64,000 nt of DNA, from NCBI RefSeq assembly GCF_036373705.1, contig NC_089851.1:37253470-37317469 (forward strand). Direction: 5' to 3'. The notes under the pieces were generated by a model, which did not search any database, was not told the DNA's origin, and saw only the letters and a list, made by a program, of their open reading frames with translations. The position numbers and the translations under genes are program-made. This DNA is from Amia ocellicauda (taxonomy: Eukaryota; Chordata; Actinopteri; Amiiformes; Amiidae). This document shows positions 1 to 13,654 of this stretch, in pieces; within the stretch, counting starts at the first letter, position 1; each line of letters begins with the position of its first letter.

Positions 1-3000
1 TCAATAATTACCCCTGCCCCATGCAGTGCAGCCAACAGATAAGTATCCTGGATGTTTATCCTATAAGTGGTGCAGATGGTTTTTCCCTCAGTTCTACTGG
101 GGGTCAGACACATTCTGCTGGGAGGTGGAAGACAAACACTTGTCTCTACAGGAGGGAAATCTATACCTCCGGGTGTCCACAATTCCTTAAGCCTTCCTTC
201 AACACCACTTCCTGGTCTAGTGAAAATGCCTTACAAATAAACTCAGCCTGGTTCCTAATAGCCATTCTCACACATCTTGACAGACACCATTATCAGCATC
301 AAAGGCCCTTCTTTTTTTGCAGTCTGAGTTGCTGTGCACAAGAAACCAAAGTGTAATTTGTGGAGACATATGAAGACCATATTGGCACCCCGAGATGTAT
401 GCTACTGTTTAACCATTGTTAACATGCAGGAGTTCAGATGTCAGAAGAATGTTGTATTGGCATGGTAATAAGGTTTTTCAACACGTTCAGTATGTGCAAT
501 GTTTGGATTATAACATCTCTGGAATCATTGAGATCGGACCATTTCCTGTTTCAATGCTAATGGAACTGAGAAAGGGTTTCGTTCGGCTCTGAAATCTTAT
601 TAAAAGTGGTTGAAAGGTGGTTTAGACATACATTAAGTTGGAAAATAATTGATCATTGCAATCACAACCAGCCGTGACTCAACCAAACCAGTGTAAGGAA
701 TTGTTTTCAGGAATGAACCAATGGTTGTCTGATGGCAGATTTAAACTAATGTCTGAATTGGCTGATGGATGATATGAAAGCCCATATTTCTTGGCTGTCT
801 GAATGTTTCTGGTTATTACTGTAAGCACCAGCATTCGATGTCAGTATCAGTGTTCAAAAGAAACTGTGAATGAAACCATTCTGGTACAGGCAGCATTAAT
901 TTATGTATAATCTTGCCCAGTCGCAAAATGGGTGAGTTCCTATTACTTATTGAATACTCTTATTTTCGTATAACTATATGAACCGCTGTCACACTAGTAA
1001 GACTATCTTGATTAGACTATCACATCCATGACCGCAGCAGTCTGTGTCATCAGTACAGTGTTCCACTAATTGGGTTTGAAAATGATTTATGTGGTTCTCA
1101 TTACAATAAATAAGTGTTTTCAGCAGCAAGAAGCACAATGTGTGTGAAACTAAGCATTTGAATTTTACACTCATTTTTTGGTGGTTTACAATCATTTTGT
1201 TTCAACTGATCCTCTATGTTCTCTTTCAAAGCAACGTTCTCTTGAAACTCAACCTACAACCTACATAAAAGTAACCTAACTTGAACTGGATATCTGCAGA
1301 TGTTTTATTTAGGTCTAAATCATACCTGACATTGTAAACCCTTTATTTTGATTATATAAACAAAACCTCTTAAAATGTATGATTTGCATCATCAGATAGA
1401 CTTTAAAAAGAGAGAGGATGTTCTCTCCAGATTAATCCAATGGTAAGTGTAATGGAATCTCTTGAACCCTGACACAAAAATGGTTTCAGTACAAGAATTA
1501 CTTATTTTGTTACAAATATATATTTTTAAAGCTATGGTTCAATCCACAGTGGTAGATACTATTTCACTGCTGTACATTCTGTGAAGATCAAAAGCTGTAT
1601 GTATTTATTTGGAGAATCTTTTTCTGGCTTAAGTGGAAGTGTTATTTTACTGCTCAGTGTACTTAAAACTTTAGCCTGGCCTTAAGTGCCAGCTGTAAGG
1701 ATTGCCCTGAACTTACATTAAACATCTGTATTTCAGGTAAGGTCTGGAATAGATTTTTCCTGGATCCAAAGCTGAGACCCCCATTAACTGGGTCATAACT
1801 TTTTAAGATGGGTTCATAGTAACTAGGCTTATGTTACAAATTACTAACTCGAGGAGGACTTCATATAACTTAATACCAAAGACAAAGTGTTTGTGTTTTA
1901 GCTTAAAGCTGAATATTGGTGATAAACACATCCTACATCTGAAAACACACTCCACAATGAATAAGAAGGAATGTCTTTAACCATTTATTGAGCATGGCAC
2001 GGTCATACATGAACACAAAAACCTACATTCCACTGATATCCATAGGATATGTTAATGTTTTAATGCTGTGTATTTTGTAATCTGTCCTATTTTCAATAAC
2101 ATTTTCTTAAACACACTTTACCAAAGGCTGCAACTTTCTAATTATAAGCTCCTCTTTTAAGACGTCCATGAAGAATATTAGGGAAAATATGTTTTTACTT
2201 TGTTTTAACAGAACAAAACTTACAAAAAATAGAAATTATGATAAACCTCAATTAAACAAAGACCTGGATCAAATCAAAACTTTTGACCCACCTGCAAATA
2301 GCAAAGTACATACTAGTACCCATCACATTTTTTTATCAGTAATTGAAAGTAGTGTCTGATAAATAAATTGTATACTTTTGCACACATTGGTCTCACACTG
2401 TCTCTCTCCCACTTCAAAACTAATTTTCTTCTTCTTGGTCTTCAGCAGTTTCTTTGCAAGTGTGCATTAGTGCTTCTAATTATAAGGCACAAGTTCTCCA
2501 TTAACACAAATATTTAAGAGTTGAAGAACACAGAAAAGTAGGTTACATACATTTTAAACATTCAACACATTCAACAATACTCATTCAAAAGAGCAAGACA
2601 TAACATGGACATTAACACCTTTCATTTAAGGCCAGCTGATTCCTGCAGGTTGTCTGAGCAGTGAGCAGCCTATTTTCAAGCAGACAGCAGCACCCTCTAC
2701 CAGAGAACTGAAGAATCTCTGCTCCCAATTCACAGTGTTAAATCAAATCAAATTCTATCACCCTTGATATTATTTTATTTCTATGTATTCCATTCGTTTC
2801 TTGTACTGAACATTGTTTCAAATATTTGCAGCTGTATTCAGAGCAAAATTGAATTGATATAGACTATTATTTACTTGTTAAAACTAAACTAATTTGACCA
2901 AATGCACAACATTGAGTTCCAGCCAAAGAGCAAACACAAACGTTTTGTTTCTAAAGTCTAATATCTCATTGATCCACCCTTCCACCCTAATTACAGAACG

Positions 3001-5730
3001 GCTGTGATTTGGTGGTGATTTGGTATTGATGAAATTTGCTGTTGGATGCGACTAACTTTCAGTTCACGGCGCCAAATGTGGAAAACAGATTCTCAGTTGC
3101 ATTGCATCACTGTCTGTGGGTTGCTCTTGGAAAGTTTAGCACCAATCATCTTCTAGCAGTCTTTTATAGATATTTTATGAACTTCCTCTGCAGCTGCTCA
3201 TTTACTACTTTCACCCTGTGACATGCTGCAGAATCGTCTGGAAAGAAATAGCTGTCCGTTTATCCAAACTCATTTACTATTGCTGGCAACAGTTTTCTTT
3301 CTAAGATGTTAATATAGGACTAGATCAAATCAAAACTTTGACCTTGGTCACTGAGAGTGAAGTAAACTGGGAATAATTTGGTAATTTGGGAGGAGATGAT
3401 TAAACTGTTGTTTTGGACTATGGACTCATAAGAGTTCACATGGCTAGACCAAACTAAAACTTGTACCCAGAAATTGTAAAGTGCCAAACCTGTATCACAT
3501 AGTGGCTTCATTTATGGTCAGAAGACAAATCAAAACATCCAAGGGTACTAGTTTGTCATTTGTGATTCGTGGGATGGTCAACGTTTTGATTTGGTCTAGG
3601 CCATTATTCTATTTACAAAATACAACTGGCCCCAGAAGACCAACACCAAAGTAAGAAATTCTACCCCAGGCCATCTGACCAGCTTAACAGACTGTGTTTA
3701 CAAGTGAGTTTCAGTCATGCCAAAAGTCATGCTCTGAGTGATAAATATAAACTGTCAATGCTGAATTACAACAGCGATGTTAAGTAGACAAATCCTCCGT
3801 CACAGCACAGGCTCCGCTACTCCACTACAGATTCCAAATCCCAAAGCTGAGTGACTTTTTTAACTTAATCTCTTTAAAACTCTGTCTTGGCATGCATTTG
3901 ACAGCTGCTAACATGTACTTCCTTTCTTCTGGGCTACAGCCCCTCTTTCATTTTTTTTTCTCTCCAAAAAGCAGACCACAGATGATTGATTATAACACAA
4001 ATGATTTGGTATTTTTTTAGCTGAGAAACCTGTTTTCCTCAGTGCAAGACAAACACTTGTGAAAGTGCTATCCGGGAGAGCTTGCCACTTGCACTGAATG
4101 GCTATTTATGCTCTCCTTATCCAGACAGTAGAAAAACAAAGTTGATGATGCAACATTTGTCATCACTGAGTATTGGCTGAAATAATATGTATGATTTTTT
4201 TGGTCCGCAGACCACTCAGCCAAAGCAAACACTTACACTGACCACCTAGACCCTTGGTCCCTGGTGGCAAAACACAAATACCAGTAATACAAAATGATTA
4301 ATATCAACAGAACATTTTTTTTTTCTTAAACACAACTATATGATTTTTTTTTAGGTAGGAGGTTAGATCCTAAACCACCATTATATAATAATAATAAAAC
4401 CCTCACAGCGCTGACCTCATCCTCTCCCACTTGCCATTCTAATGGAATGAATGGTGTGGAACTGCAAATTGGCACAGAAGTGTGAACAGTTTACTCCAGC
4501 CAGTATTAATTCATGTCTGAAACAAAAGGTATAAAACTTGTCATTATTTGTGGATCACCCTGCATTTGGACTACCCTGAGGACCACCTGGAGGGCTGTCA
4601 TAGACCACTGGTGGTTCACGGAGAACCACTGAATAAGATTAATTTCTGATTTAATGGCAAACATATTGTTAGAAATACAGATAACAGGATTTTTTAAAGG
4701 CTGAAGATGTTTTTTTTTGGACCGGACTTTATTATCATTACTGGCTAAATACAGTCCATTGTTCAGCATCTCACCTACTTCACAAAGGAAAGCAGGAAGG
4801 TTAATATACATTGATGCACTCACCAGACCACATTATTTGACAAACGTTATTTATACGTTACTGACGTTACTGACAGAACTTATACACAACACTGTGGACT
4901 GATGAAGTACATTTCAATATATCTGTAATACCGTGAAAACAAAATAAACTGTTTTATATCGGCCTAGGAACATCAAAGTAAACTTTTTGTCATGCCATCT
5001 CCTATAGTTACTTTGTGACATGGTTTCACAGAAACAATCATGTTTGGTCCATTTTTCTAAAAGAACCTGGTCCATGTGGTTTGCAAATAATATTGTAATC
5101 CCCAGATTTTTACAAAATTACATTCTAGTCATTAATCTTTATTAATGTAAGATGGTGCACTTACTCACATAGCTACTTATATGCTATTAGGCCTACAGGG
5201 TATTAATCTATGGATTCCCCAGTCCACTGCAAAGATAACCTCACCACTAGCCACATATCATAAGCAGATGCCTTAATTCAAGGCATTGATCTGAATGGTC
5301 TTTTAAAGTATAACCATGTACCAGATGCTCAAAAATGCAATTTGACATAAAAGAGCTGCCGTTCCACAGAAACATTGTACCCGTGGTAGCTTGGAACATC
5401 ATAATACTTACTGAATCAGCTCTTAAATCAGGACAGATGGTAAACTGAAAAGCTGTAGTAATGTACTGCCAATTGGTAAGGCAAATCCTCCTGACATCAT
5501 ATTTGTAACTTTGCTTTTGGGAAAACTGTGTGCAAATTATTAAAATATGAGAAGAGTTTGGTGTAGTATTTCTTAGCTGTATATCTCATCTGTAAAAACA
5601 ACAACAACTTTAACAAGCGTTAAATGGGTTAGACAATGGGATAGTACCAAATTGCTTGGCATTGTGCACTGCACTATTATTATATATTGTTATATGCAAC
5701 AATGCCCACTTAAAAATGTAAACTCCACCA
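1..5730. other. Intergenic DNA, no gene recognised
   Basis: AT-rich non-coding DNA. The longest open frames (for example 21-356 + and 4506-4823 -) resemble no protein family I know and have no splice sites in matching phase. In human the genes next to CLUL1 on this side are CETN1 and COLEC12, and I see no exon of either. The only structure seen is a short inverted-repeat element at 3315-3600, listed separately. Confidence 0.6.
3315..3600. repeat. MITE-like element with about 25-bp inverted termini
   Basis: The left end reads CTAGATCAAATCAAAACTTT and the reverse complement of the right end reads CTAGACCAAATCAAAACGTT, both followed by GACC, so the roughly 285-bp segment has imperfect terminal inverted repeats. 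A third related end (GATCAAATCAAAACTTTTGAC) lies near 2268-2290. No coding capacity and no clear target duplication were found. The superfamily cannot be assigned. Confidence 0.45.
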
Positions 5731-6450
5731 AGACAAAATCTCTTCAAAATTCTTCATAGAAAAACACTGGAAGAAGTGTTCAAGACTTTGGACTGAGAAG
5801 AAAAAGGAATCAAGATAAATGGAGCTTAATTAAACAACTTACAATTTGCCGATGATATCGTCATCTTTGCAAAAATGAAGAAAACTGGGCTGAAAATGAA
5901 CTTGACTACAACCAAAGTCAATAGCTTTGTAAAAGATAAGACATTTAATTAGATAAAAAGATACCTGAATAAGTCATTAGATGTGTCTACCAAGGACAGC
6001 AAATTGGCAGAGATTAAGATTTTAAGAAGAGTAAAAATGGGATGAAGTACAATTAGAAGAAATGGCAATGCAAGGAAATCTACCCATTTGCCTGAAGAGA
6101 AAAGTGTTTAACCAATGCATACTACCAGTACTTACCTATGGCTAACCTGGTTATTAATGCAAAAATTATACAGAAAAGGCAAACAACACAAAGAAGCACG
6201 CAAGGATGTATGCTTGGAATAACAAGGAAACAGAAAGACAAATAAATGGACCCGAGAACAAACACAACATAATTGAAAGAGTGAAAATACAATGGGCCGG
6301 ACAAATTGCAAGAAGAACAGAAAAAAGATGATCCCAAGAGATCAAAAAGACCAAGAAGAAGATCACATAAAAGATGGAAAGATGAAATCGGAAACTTTGC
6401 TGGGATGCTGTCAACCAGCAGTGGATCAATAAAGGCTGATGATTATGATA
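5730..6450 (+). pseudogene. Decayed RTE-like LINE reverse transcriptase fragment
   Basis: Broken + strand frames spell pieces of a non-LTR reverse transcriptase. LQFADDIVIFAK near 5843-5878 is the catalytic FADD box. NQCILPVLTYG near 6110-6145 is the thumb region. VKIQWAGQIARRTEKR near 6283-6330 is the C-terminal region shared by RTE-type and related elements. Stops and frameshifts interrupt every frame, and the 5' end, endonuclease domain and 3' tail are missing. It is an old inactive fragment. The clade is inferred from motif style only. Confidence 0.7.
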
Positions 6451-6705
6451 TTGTCACTGTCTCCCCTGTTTCCACCTTATTTCACCACCAGAGGTCTCCC
6501 TCTCCCGAATACTAGTCCTTTCCTTTTTTCCAGTCAAACCAGTCTTTCCACATTCTTTCCTGTCAGGTGCACCTGTTCTGTCCTCCTCTCCTATCATTGG
6601 TCAATCTTTCATTCACCTCGTTCAAACCCTCTCTCCTTCACAGTACTTAAACCCCTCTGTTTCATAGATTCATTGTGAAGTCTTGCTTTCTCTCTAGAAT
6701 CAATG

Positions 6706-6840
6706 CTGTCTCTTGTCTCTTGTCTCTTGTCTCTTGTCTCTTGTCTCTTGTCTCTTGTCTCTTGTCTCTTGTCTCTTGTCTCTTGTCTCTTGTCTCTTGT
6801 CTCTTGTCTCTTGTCTCTTGTCTCTTGTCTCTTGTCTCTC
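6706..6840. repeat. Minisatellite, 7-bp unit (TCTTGTC)n
   Basis: About 19 nearly perfect tandem copies of TCTTGTC. Because the unit length is not a multiple of three and contains no stop in any frame, it gives artefactual open frames on both strands (repeating LSLVSCL or ETRDKRQ). Those frames are not genes. The high purity of the array suggests it is young and probably length-variable. Confidence 0.95.
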
Positions 6841-8039
6841 ATTTTGCCCTTAATGGATTATCTGCTTCAACTTCTAGCCTGCACTTGGATCCCTTCCTTT
6901 GGTCCTTGTGGACGTCACAGATCTAATACAAAACAATATTATATATAATAATAATTTACTGATATTATAATAATGAAGGTGTAACAAACTTGCTTGAACA
7001 GATTACCGCATAAATCAAGTGAAATTGATCATTATTCCTGTGCATAGCTGTAAAATTAACAGCATTTAGCCTATATCAATATATATATATTGGTACTACT
7101 ATGTAATTAATTATATCAATTACAGTCAAGTCATCTGGCAATATGAGATACATTTGAATAGATTTAATCTCTTTTTAGCATTAACTGCACCCTTTACATT
7201 AAACTAATAATTTGAGTGATGGATAGACATCTGGATGGCATGACTGTAAAAAACAATGTGCACAATGAATATAATTTCTTATTTTTGTAGAGATGTTGTA
7301 TTCTTGTTCCTTGGGAAGACGTGCAGTTTGAAGGTTACACAGTTTGATTCATTATCATAGATCTATGTTTGTGTATGTGTGTTTTTGTGTGTGTGTTGTA
7401 TGGTACTGACCAGGCCTAACTACATGCATTTCTTTGCGTGATGCTGCGTGATGCTTGAAACCCCATGTAGAGAAAGTCCGCCTGACTGCTGCCTGCCTCC
7501 ACGCTGTACATCTGCATTGCACAGCGCCGTGTCTTTTCTTTTGTGTCAGACTGAAGCAAAGAAGGAAGTTGTGTTGCCAAGGAGATTAAAAGAGCGTTTG
7601 CACATTTTCAGGTCCTTCCAATTTTATTCTCGTTGCTTCTTTCCTGATTTCTCCCACTTCACAGTGAGGTAAAATTGTGCCTGTTTTCAGATTGAGGAGA
7701 AGTGGGGCACGGGTGTCAGGGTCAGGGTTAGAGTCTCCAGTGAATTTAGGCTTTCATTAAGGTTGGGTCTGCATTTCCTCTGAGTTCACAGGTTTGGGAG
7801 TGGATTTTAGAGTTGGCCAGGGTTAAGACTCAGGCTACTGATGTTCAATGGGTTACAGTGCACTGCAGCACAGAAAGGATAGACTTTTCACTATCACAGT
7901 TTAGAATAAAAATTCTGACTTCATTTTAGGATACTCTTTCCCTAAAGGACAATTTCTCAGTCAGTTAGCTAGATTTTGCAAATTAAAATCAAGAGACATC
8001 CAAAAACATAGTAAGATGGGTCTTAATATTTTTATAAAA
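6841..8039. other. Intergenic DNA, no gene recognised
   Basis: No coding region recognised. It contains a short (TA) run near 7080 and an impure GT-rich stretch near 7366-7400. A 74-codon frame at 7448-7672 has no recognisable homology. Confidence 0.55.
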
Positions 8040-8369
8040 CGTGTAATGATGTTTTGGTCACTCTATGACATCACTCCTTGAGGCCTATAAAAGGGGCATT
8101 GAGAGAGAGACACTTCAGAGCATTTTTGGCCTTGTGTTGCGGTCAGATCTCCTGTCTGTGGCACCAGGATGGATTGGGATAGTGAGACTGGAGGACATGT
8201 GGCCGGCTCCTTGGAGGAGGAGTGGCTGGCTTAAGCACCGTGTCCTGTCAGTGGCCAGAGATCTCACCCCTAGATCTGGCAAAGACTCCCCGGGAAAGTC
8301 AGCTCCCCGTATCTCTACCTCTCTATCTCCGCTTCTTTTACATTTGATCTACCTGCTCTATGCCTCTTA
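8040..8369 (+). promoter_or_regulatory. Promoter-like GC-rich segment with TATA box, possibly a solo LTR
   Basis: A TATAAAAGG box at about 8087-8095 is followed by a GC-richer stretch of roughly 270 bp that contrasts with its AT-rich surroundings. The layout resembles an LTR U3-R-U5 or a Pol II promoter with leader. No terminal repeats, primer-binding site or polyprotein fragment could be seen nearby, so the retroelement reading is speculative. The 130-codon open frame from 8065 has no family resemblance and runs on into the neighbouring MITE. Confidence 0.25.
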
Positions 8370-8377
8370 CTTTATAA

Positions 8378-8694
8378 CAGTGGTCCCCAACCCTGGCCCT
8401 GGAGGAGCCCCTACCCTGCTGTTTTTGTTCCAACCGAGCTCTCAATTACTTAATTGAACTATTAATTTCCTAAATCAGAGCCTTTTAATTATTTTTAACA
8501 GTAGGGGTTTTAAGTTAAGTATAAAATTGTATAAGGAAATTATTATCTTATTAAGGAACCAACTTTTTATCAGTTACACAATTTAAAGATTAAAATGTAA
8601 TCAAATTAAGGGTTCAATTAGGTAATTGAGAGTTCAGTTGGAACAAAAACCAGCAGGGTCAGTGTCCTGCCACGACCAGGTCTGAGAGCCACTG
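8378..8694. mobile_element. hAT-type palindromic MITE, copy A
   Basis: The element starts CAGTGGTCCCCAACC and ends GAGAGCCACTG, with long imperfect inverted arms. Both arms carry the stretch around TTTTTGTTCCAACC and TCAATTACTTAATTGAA. It is flanked by 8-bp near-duplicates, ctttataa (8370-8377) and gtttataa (8695-8702). CAG...CTG ends plus an 8-bp duplication are hallmarks of hAT elements. There is no coding capacity. Related copies lie at 31711-31898 and 40327-40505. Confidence 0.75.
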
Positions 8695-8702
8695 GTTTAT
8701 AA

Positions 8703-10470
8703 TAATAGTAATAATAATATTAGACTAACAACAATTATTTCAATTCCCCCATTTTATATACTACTTACTGACTATTTCATATTACTTGACTGATAATAAA
8801 CAGCAGGCCACTGTGCCACCGCCTGCTTTTGAACATAAAGTTGCTCATTTCTCCTCCATATGCGTCCAGCCTTGTTTACAGCACAGTGAGGACAGTGTAA
8901 GTACTGATCCTCGCAAAAATGAACTGACCGACCTCGAGTGAAATAAATATGTATAGAAGCACTGACCAACATTACCCATCAACCAGCATTATTTTGCTTA
9001 TTTTTTCTCATTCTAGTTCTGTGCTCTGAGTAGGCTACTTCCTAAACAAACTGTACTTATACCTTAGTCACAGTTAATTTTCACAATAGCACAAAGACCT
9101 TAATAGGATTTATACTGAGCAGCTACATATAAATAGACAAATCCTTGGTAAACACAACACAAGACCGGGTTGACGGTGTTTGCTGAAGGTTGAAGTGCCG
9201 AATCTCAGGGTAAAATGTTATCATTTTATAGTAGCATAGCAATGTGTCATCACAAACAATATGAATGTCAGTTAAATTGATGTAAAAGCGGCATTGCAGC
9301 ATTAATGCTTTAGTTCATGTATGTGTTACATAGTAAATCCTATACTTAATACTTATATTGTGTTTTATTGTTCACATCTTTTAGGATATTATTTTACAAT
9401 TTAGCAAATATCTCAAGTAGGGAGATTAAATTTTAATGTTCTGATGTTAAATGACAAATGACCACTTGAATAAATATAGATGCAATACAATGAGGGTGCT
9501 ATCTGTTTGTCGCAGCTCAGAAATTTTAGGATTGACCTGTCCTTACTGTTTTATTGTTTCTTTGGTTGATTGATTGTTTTTATTTGAGAGATATTGTTAT
9601 TTAATTTAATTTAATTTATTTATTTATCTATTTTAAATATGTTTTTGAACTGGATCTGAGCACCAAATACAGTATTACTATGTTTACTTGTGTTAGCCTT
9701 TTTCATCAGTCTTGTATAAGGGTATTATCGTGTTAAATTGGGCTCTGTTTTGAGACATTATCCTGCTATGAGAGACAGCACTGCACTTCTTGTAAGATGA
9801 TAGATTAAGCAAGACATAAACACAGGGTATAATTTGTGCCTATATAGATGTGATTGCACCCATTTAATCAGTGAGACAATGATAATATAAAACCTTTTGA
9901 ATAATATTATTATTAGCTTTTAACCAGCAGTCCATAATTCTGGACCTAGCTGTTTCCCTGTTCTTTTCTAGTGTATTGCTGCTTAAAAGTCAATCAATGT
10001 ATTGTACTTCATGCAATACTGATCTATAGCACAGGCTTCTGTATTTCAGTAAGTACATTATCTGTGATAAAACTCAGTATAAAATATCTGACACAGCACA
10101 AAGGTTTAGTTTTGCCACTTGTTCAAGTCAGTCTTGAAAGATTGGATCATGCGACACAAGAAACATGTAAGGTGATATAAATTAAAAGACAACAACAACA
10201 ACAAAGACAAGCTTGTCTGAAAGTGTGTCAGTGACCTAGTTTTGGTCCTTAAATCCAATCTTTTCAAATTCCAATTCCTGTTTGGTAGTATGAAGCCTTG
10301 TAACTGTTAAACTGAAGTCTTTACTGAAGCTGAAATACAAAATCAGTCAACTGAACAGAGTCAGCTTGAATCAGATTTTCAGAGTTATTGAGTTCTATAA
10401 AACACAAAATTAAACTCATGATAATAATGAATAGAAGTAGCAAATACATTGGCGTCAGACAAATACACAG
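8703..10470. other. Intergenic DNA, no gene recognised
   Basis: AT-rich DNA without recognisable exons, RNA genes or transposon termini. Short frames at 8772-8972 and 9971-10180 look like chance. Confidence 0.55.
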
Positions 10471-10472
10471 TT

Positions 10473-11033
<561 letters not shown>

Positions 11034-12431
11034 ACTTGTATTATTTGACTTAGCTTATTTTATATGAAGATTGGTTTGTTTTAACTCACAGTAATTCACT
11101 TTTGAGTAGTGATCATCTTTTCTTTGCTACCTGCTACCTTTGCTACATATGCTTATAAGCAGCTTGACAGAGTAAGTCACTGTATGGTAGTTAAAAGTAC
11201 AGTCTGAAAGTCTCTTTCTGTTATAGCTTAGCTAATATTTACTGTCAAGCTGCTCTTGAAAAACAGAAAAGAAAACTAACATAAAGTTGTTTCAGATATC
11301 TCTAACTCATTGTGCAAAACTGCCTCGTACTTTAGAACTGAGAAGAGTATTAAGACACAAATTGGCTGTATTAGGTATTGTGCAGGTGTCACTGCCTCCT
11401 TTTAGGATCAATACTGGGGGACGGCTGACCTAACAGCATTTTGACTGTAATATTCTATTAACCACTAGAGAGCAGTGAGGGACATATTTTAAATAACAGA
11501 TTTTTGTCACTGATGATAAAACACCAAAAAAAAAGGGGGACAATATTATATGTATGTAAGCTATTGTTAAGCTAATACATTAACTTCATATTCTTTCCTT
11601 GTTTCTTGTTATTTCACAGATTTCATTATTAGGGTTTTTAAGACACATCATTACAGAGGAATGTAACCAAAATAGGAGTTTAATGTTAAATAAATTTTTA
11701 ATATGGCACAGTTTCTTCAAAATTCAGGGAAATGCTTTAAATTGTTAACGTGAGGCGCCCTCTGTGGAAATGTGTAGTTTATACTTTTCTGTTTGTATTG
11801 CTTATAATGTAGTTAAAAAAACATGTTGTATGGGCTGGACAAGTTATAGCGAAACACAGCAAATGTAACACCTTACATTTGACCTTCAAGGCATTATAGA
11901 AAGATATCAGTAAGTACAGTACAAAAAAAATGTATCTACTCTTGTTAACATACTGCTCGTGAAACATTGCAGTTCTATCAATAGTGCATAAAAGAAATAT
12001 CCAAGTGGATCTCCAATATATAATTTGACACAGAAAATTGGAGACCCTAAATGCATTGGGATGCTTGCCAAAAAAGCAAACGTAGGCCTAAAGTGTCCTT
12101 TGATGATTGAAATGTCTTCTCATTGTTTGTGACTCATCCTATTATGAATGAGAATTACATCAACTTAACACCGAAGACAAAAAAAATATACAAACTATAT
12201 GGCTGTTACAAGTGTTTAAGTTTTTTTTTTTTGTGCCCCTTGCAATATAAAAAATCAGTTTTTAACTTAAGTGAGAGGTGTAAATCTCCTGTGGTTATTA
12301 GCTCTCAGGCTGGTGTTTCTAAAAGGGAATGGCAAATAAGAGCTAGTCATTCCTCCTTGTGGACACTTACATACAGCACTGATTTAAAAGCACTGCACTG
12401 AGCACGTAAAGCACAGATATCAGATATTAAA
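11034..12431. other. Intergenic DNA, no gene recognised
   Basis: No coding region, RNA gene or repeat terminus recognised. The frame at 12123-12401 lacks homology and splice signals. Confidence 0.55.
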
Positions 12432-12433
12432 TA

Positions 12434-13654
12434 CACTCACCTAAAGGATTATTAGGAACACCTGTTCAATTTCTCATTAATGCAATTATCTAACCAATCA
12501 ATCACATGGCAGTTGCTTCAATGCATTTAGGGGTGTGGTCCTGGTCAAGACAATCTCCTGAACTCCAAACTGAATGTCTGAATGGGAAAGAAAGGTGATT
12601 TAAGCAATTTTGAGCGTGGCATGGTTGTTGGTGCCAGACGGGCCGGTCTGAGTATTTCACAATCTGCTCAGTTACTGGGATTTTCACGCACAACCATTTC
12701 TAGGGTTTACAAAGAATGGTGTGAAAAGGGAAAAACATCCAGTATGCGGCAGTCCTGTGGGCGAAAATGCCTTGTTGATGCTAGAGGTCAGAGGAGAATG
12801 GGCCGACTGATTCAAGCTGATAGAAGAGCAACTTTGACTGAAATAACCACTCGTTACAACCGAGGTATGCAGCAAAGCATTTGTGAAGCCACAACACGTA
12901 CAACCTTGAGGCGAATGGGCTACAACAGCAGAAGACCCCACCGGGTACCACTCATCTCCACTACAAATAGGAAAAAGAGGCTACAATTTGCACAAGCTCA
13001 CCAAAATTGGACAGTTGAAGACTGGAAAAATGTTGCCTGGTCTGATGAGTCTCGATTTCTGTTGAGACATTCAGATGGTAGAGTCAGAATTTGGCGTAAA
13101 CAGAATGAGAACATGGATCCATCATACCTTGTTACCACTGTGCAGGCTGGTGGTGGTGGTGTAATGGTGTGGGGGATGTTTTCTTGGCACACTTTAGGCC
13201 CCTTAGTGCCAATTGGGCATCGTTTAAATGCCACGGCCTACCTGAGCATTGTTTCTGACCATGTCCATCCCTTTATGACCACCATGTACCCATCCTCTGA
13301 TGGCTACTTCCAGCAGGATAATGCACCATGTCACAAAGGTCGAATCCTTTCAAATTGGTTTCTTGAACATGACAATGAGTTCACTGTACTAAACTGGCAC
13401 CCACAGTCACCAGATCTCTACCCAATAGAGCATCTTTGGGATGTGGTGGAACGGGAGCTTCGTGCCCTGGATGTGCATCCCACAAATCTCCATCAACTGC
13501 AAGATGCTATCCTATCAATATGGGCCAACATTTCTAAAGAATGCTTTCAGCACCTTGTTGAATCAATGCCACGTAGAATTAAGGCAGTTCTGAAGGCGAA
13601 AGGGGGTCAAACACAGTATTCGTATGGTGTTCCTAATAATCCTTTAGGTGAGTG
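12434..13654 (+). mobile_element. Full-length Tc1/mariner DD36E element, copy 1
   Basis: The element is 1221 bp, bounded by 29-bp terminal inverted repeats (CACTCACCTAAAGGATTATT at the left, its complement at the right) and by TA target duplications at 12432-12433 and 13655-13656. It encodes one transposase on the + strand. A second copy of exactly the same length lies inverted at 21020-22240. The 36-residue spacing between the second and third catalytic residues, the size and the TA target fit the family described as Incomer (DD36E). Confidence 0.93.

Noticed and set aside
21..356. 111-codon + strand frame at the window start
   Set aside because: Low-complexity, Ser-rich, no recognisable domain, no supporting splice sites or promoter.
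6706..6840. CRISPR-like direct repeats
   Set aside because: The 7-bp units are contiguous with no spacers, and the host is a vertebrate; this is a minisatellite.
6609..6948. Long repetitive open frames on both strands
   Set aside because: They are produced by the 7-bp tandem array, which has no stops in any frame; there is no start context, splice context or family match.
12684..13234. Antisense frames within transposon copy 1, and the matching frames at 21440-22172
   Set aside because: Shadows of the transposase reading frame on the opposite strand.
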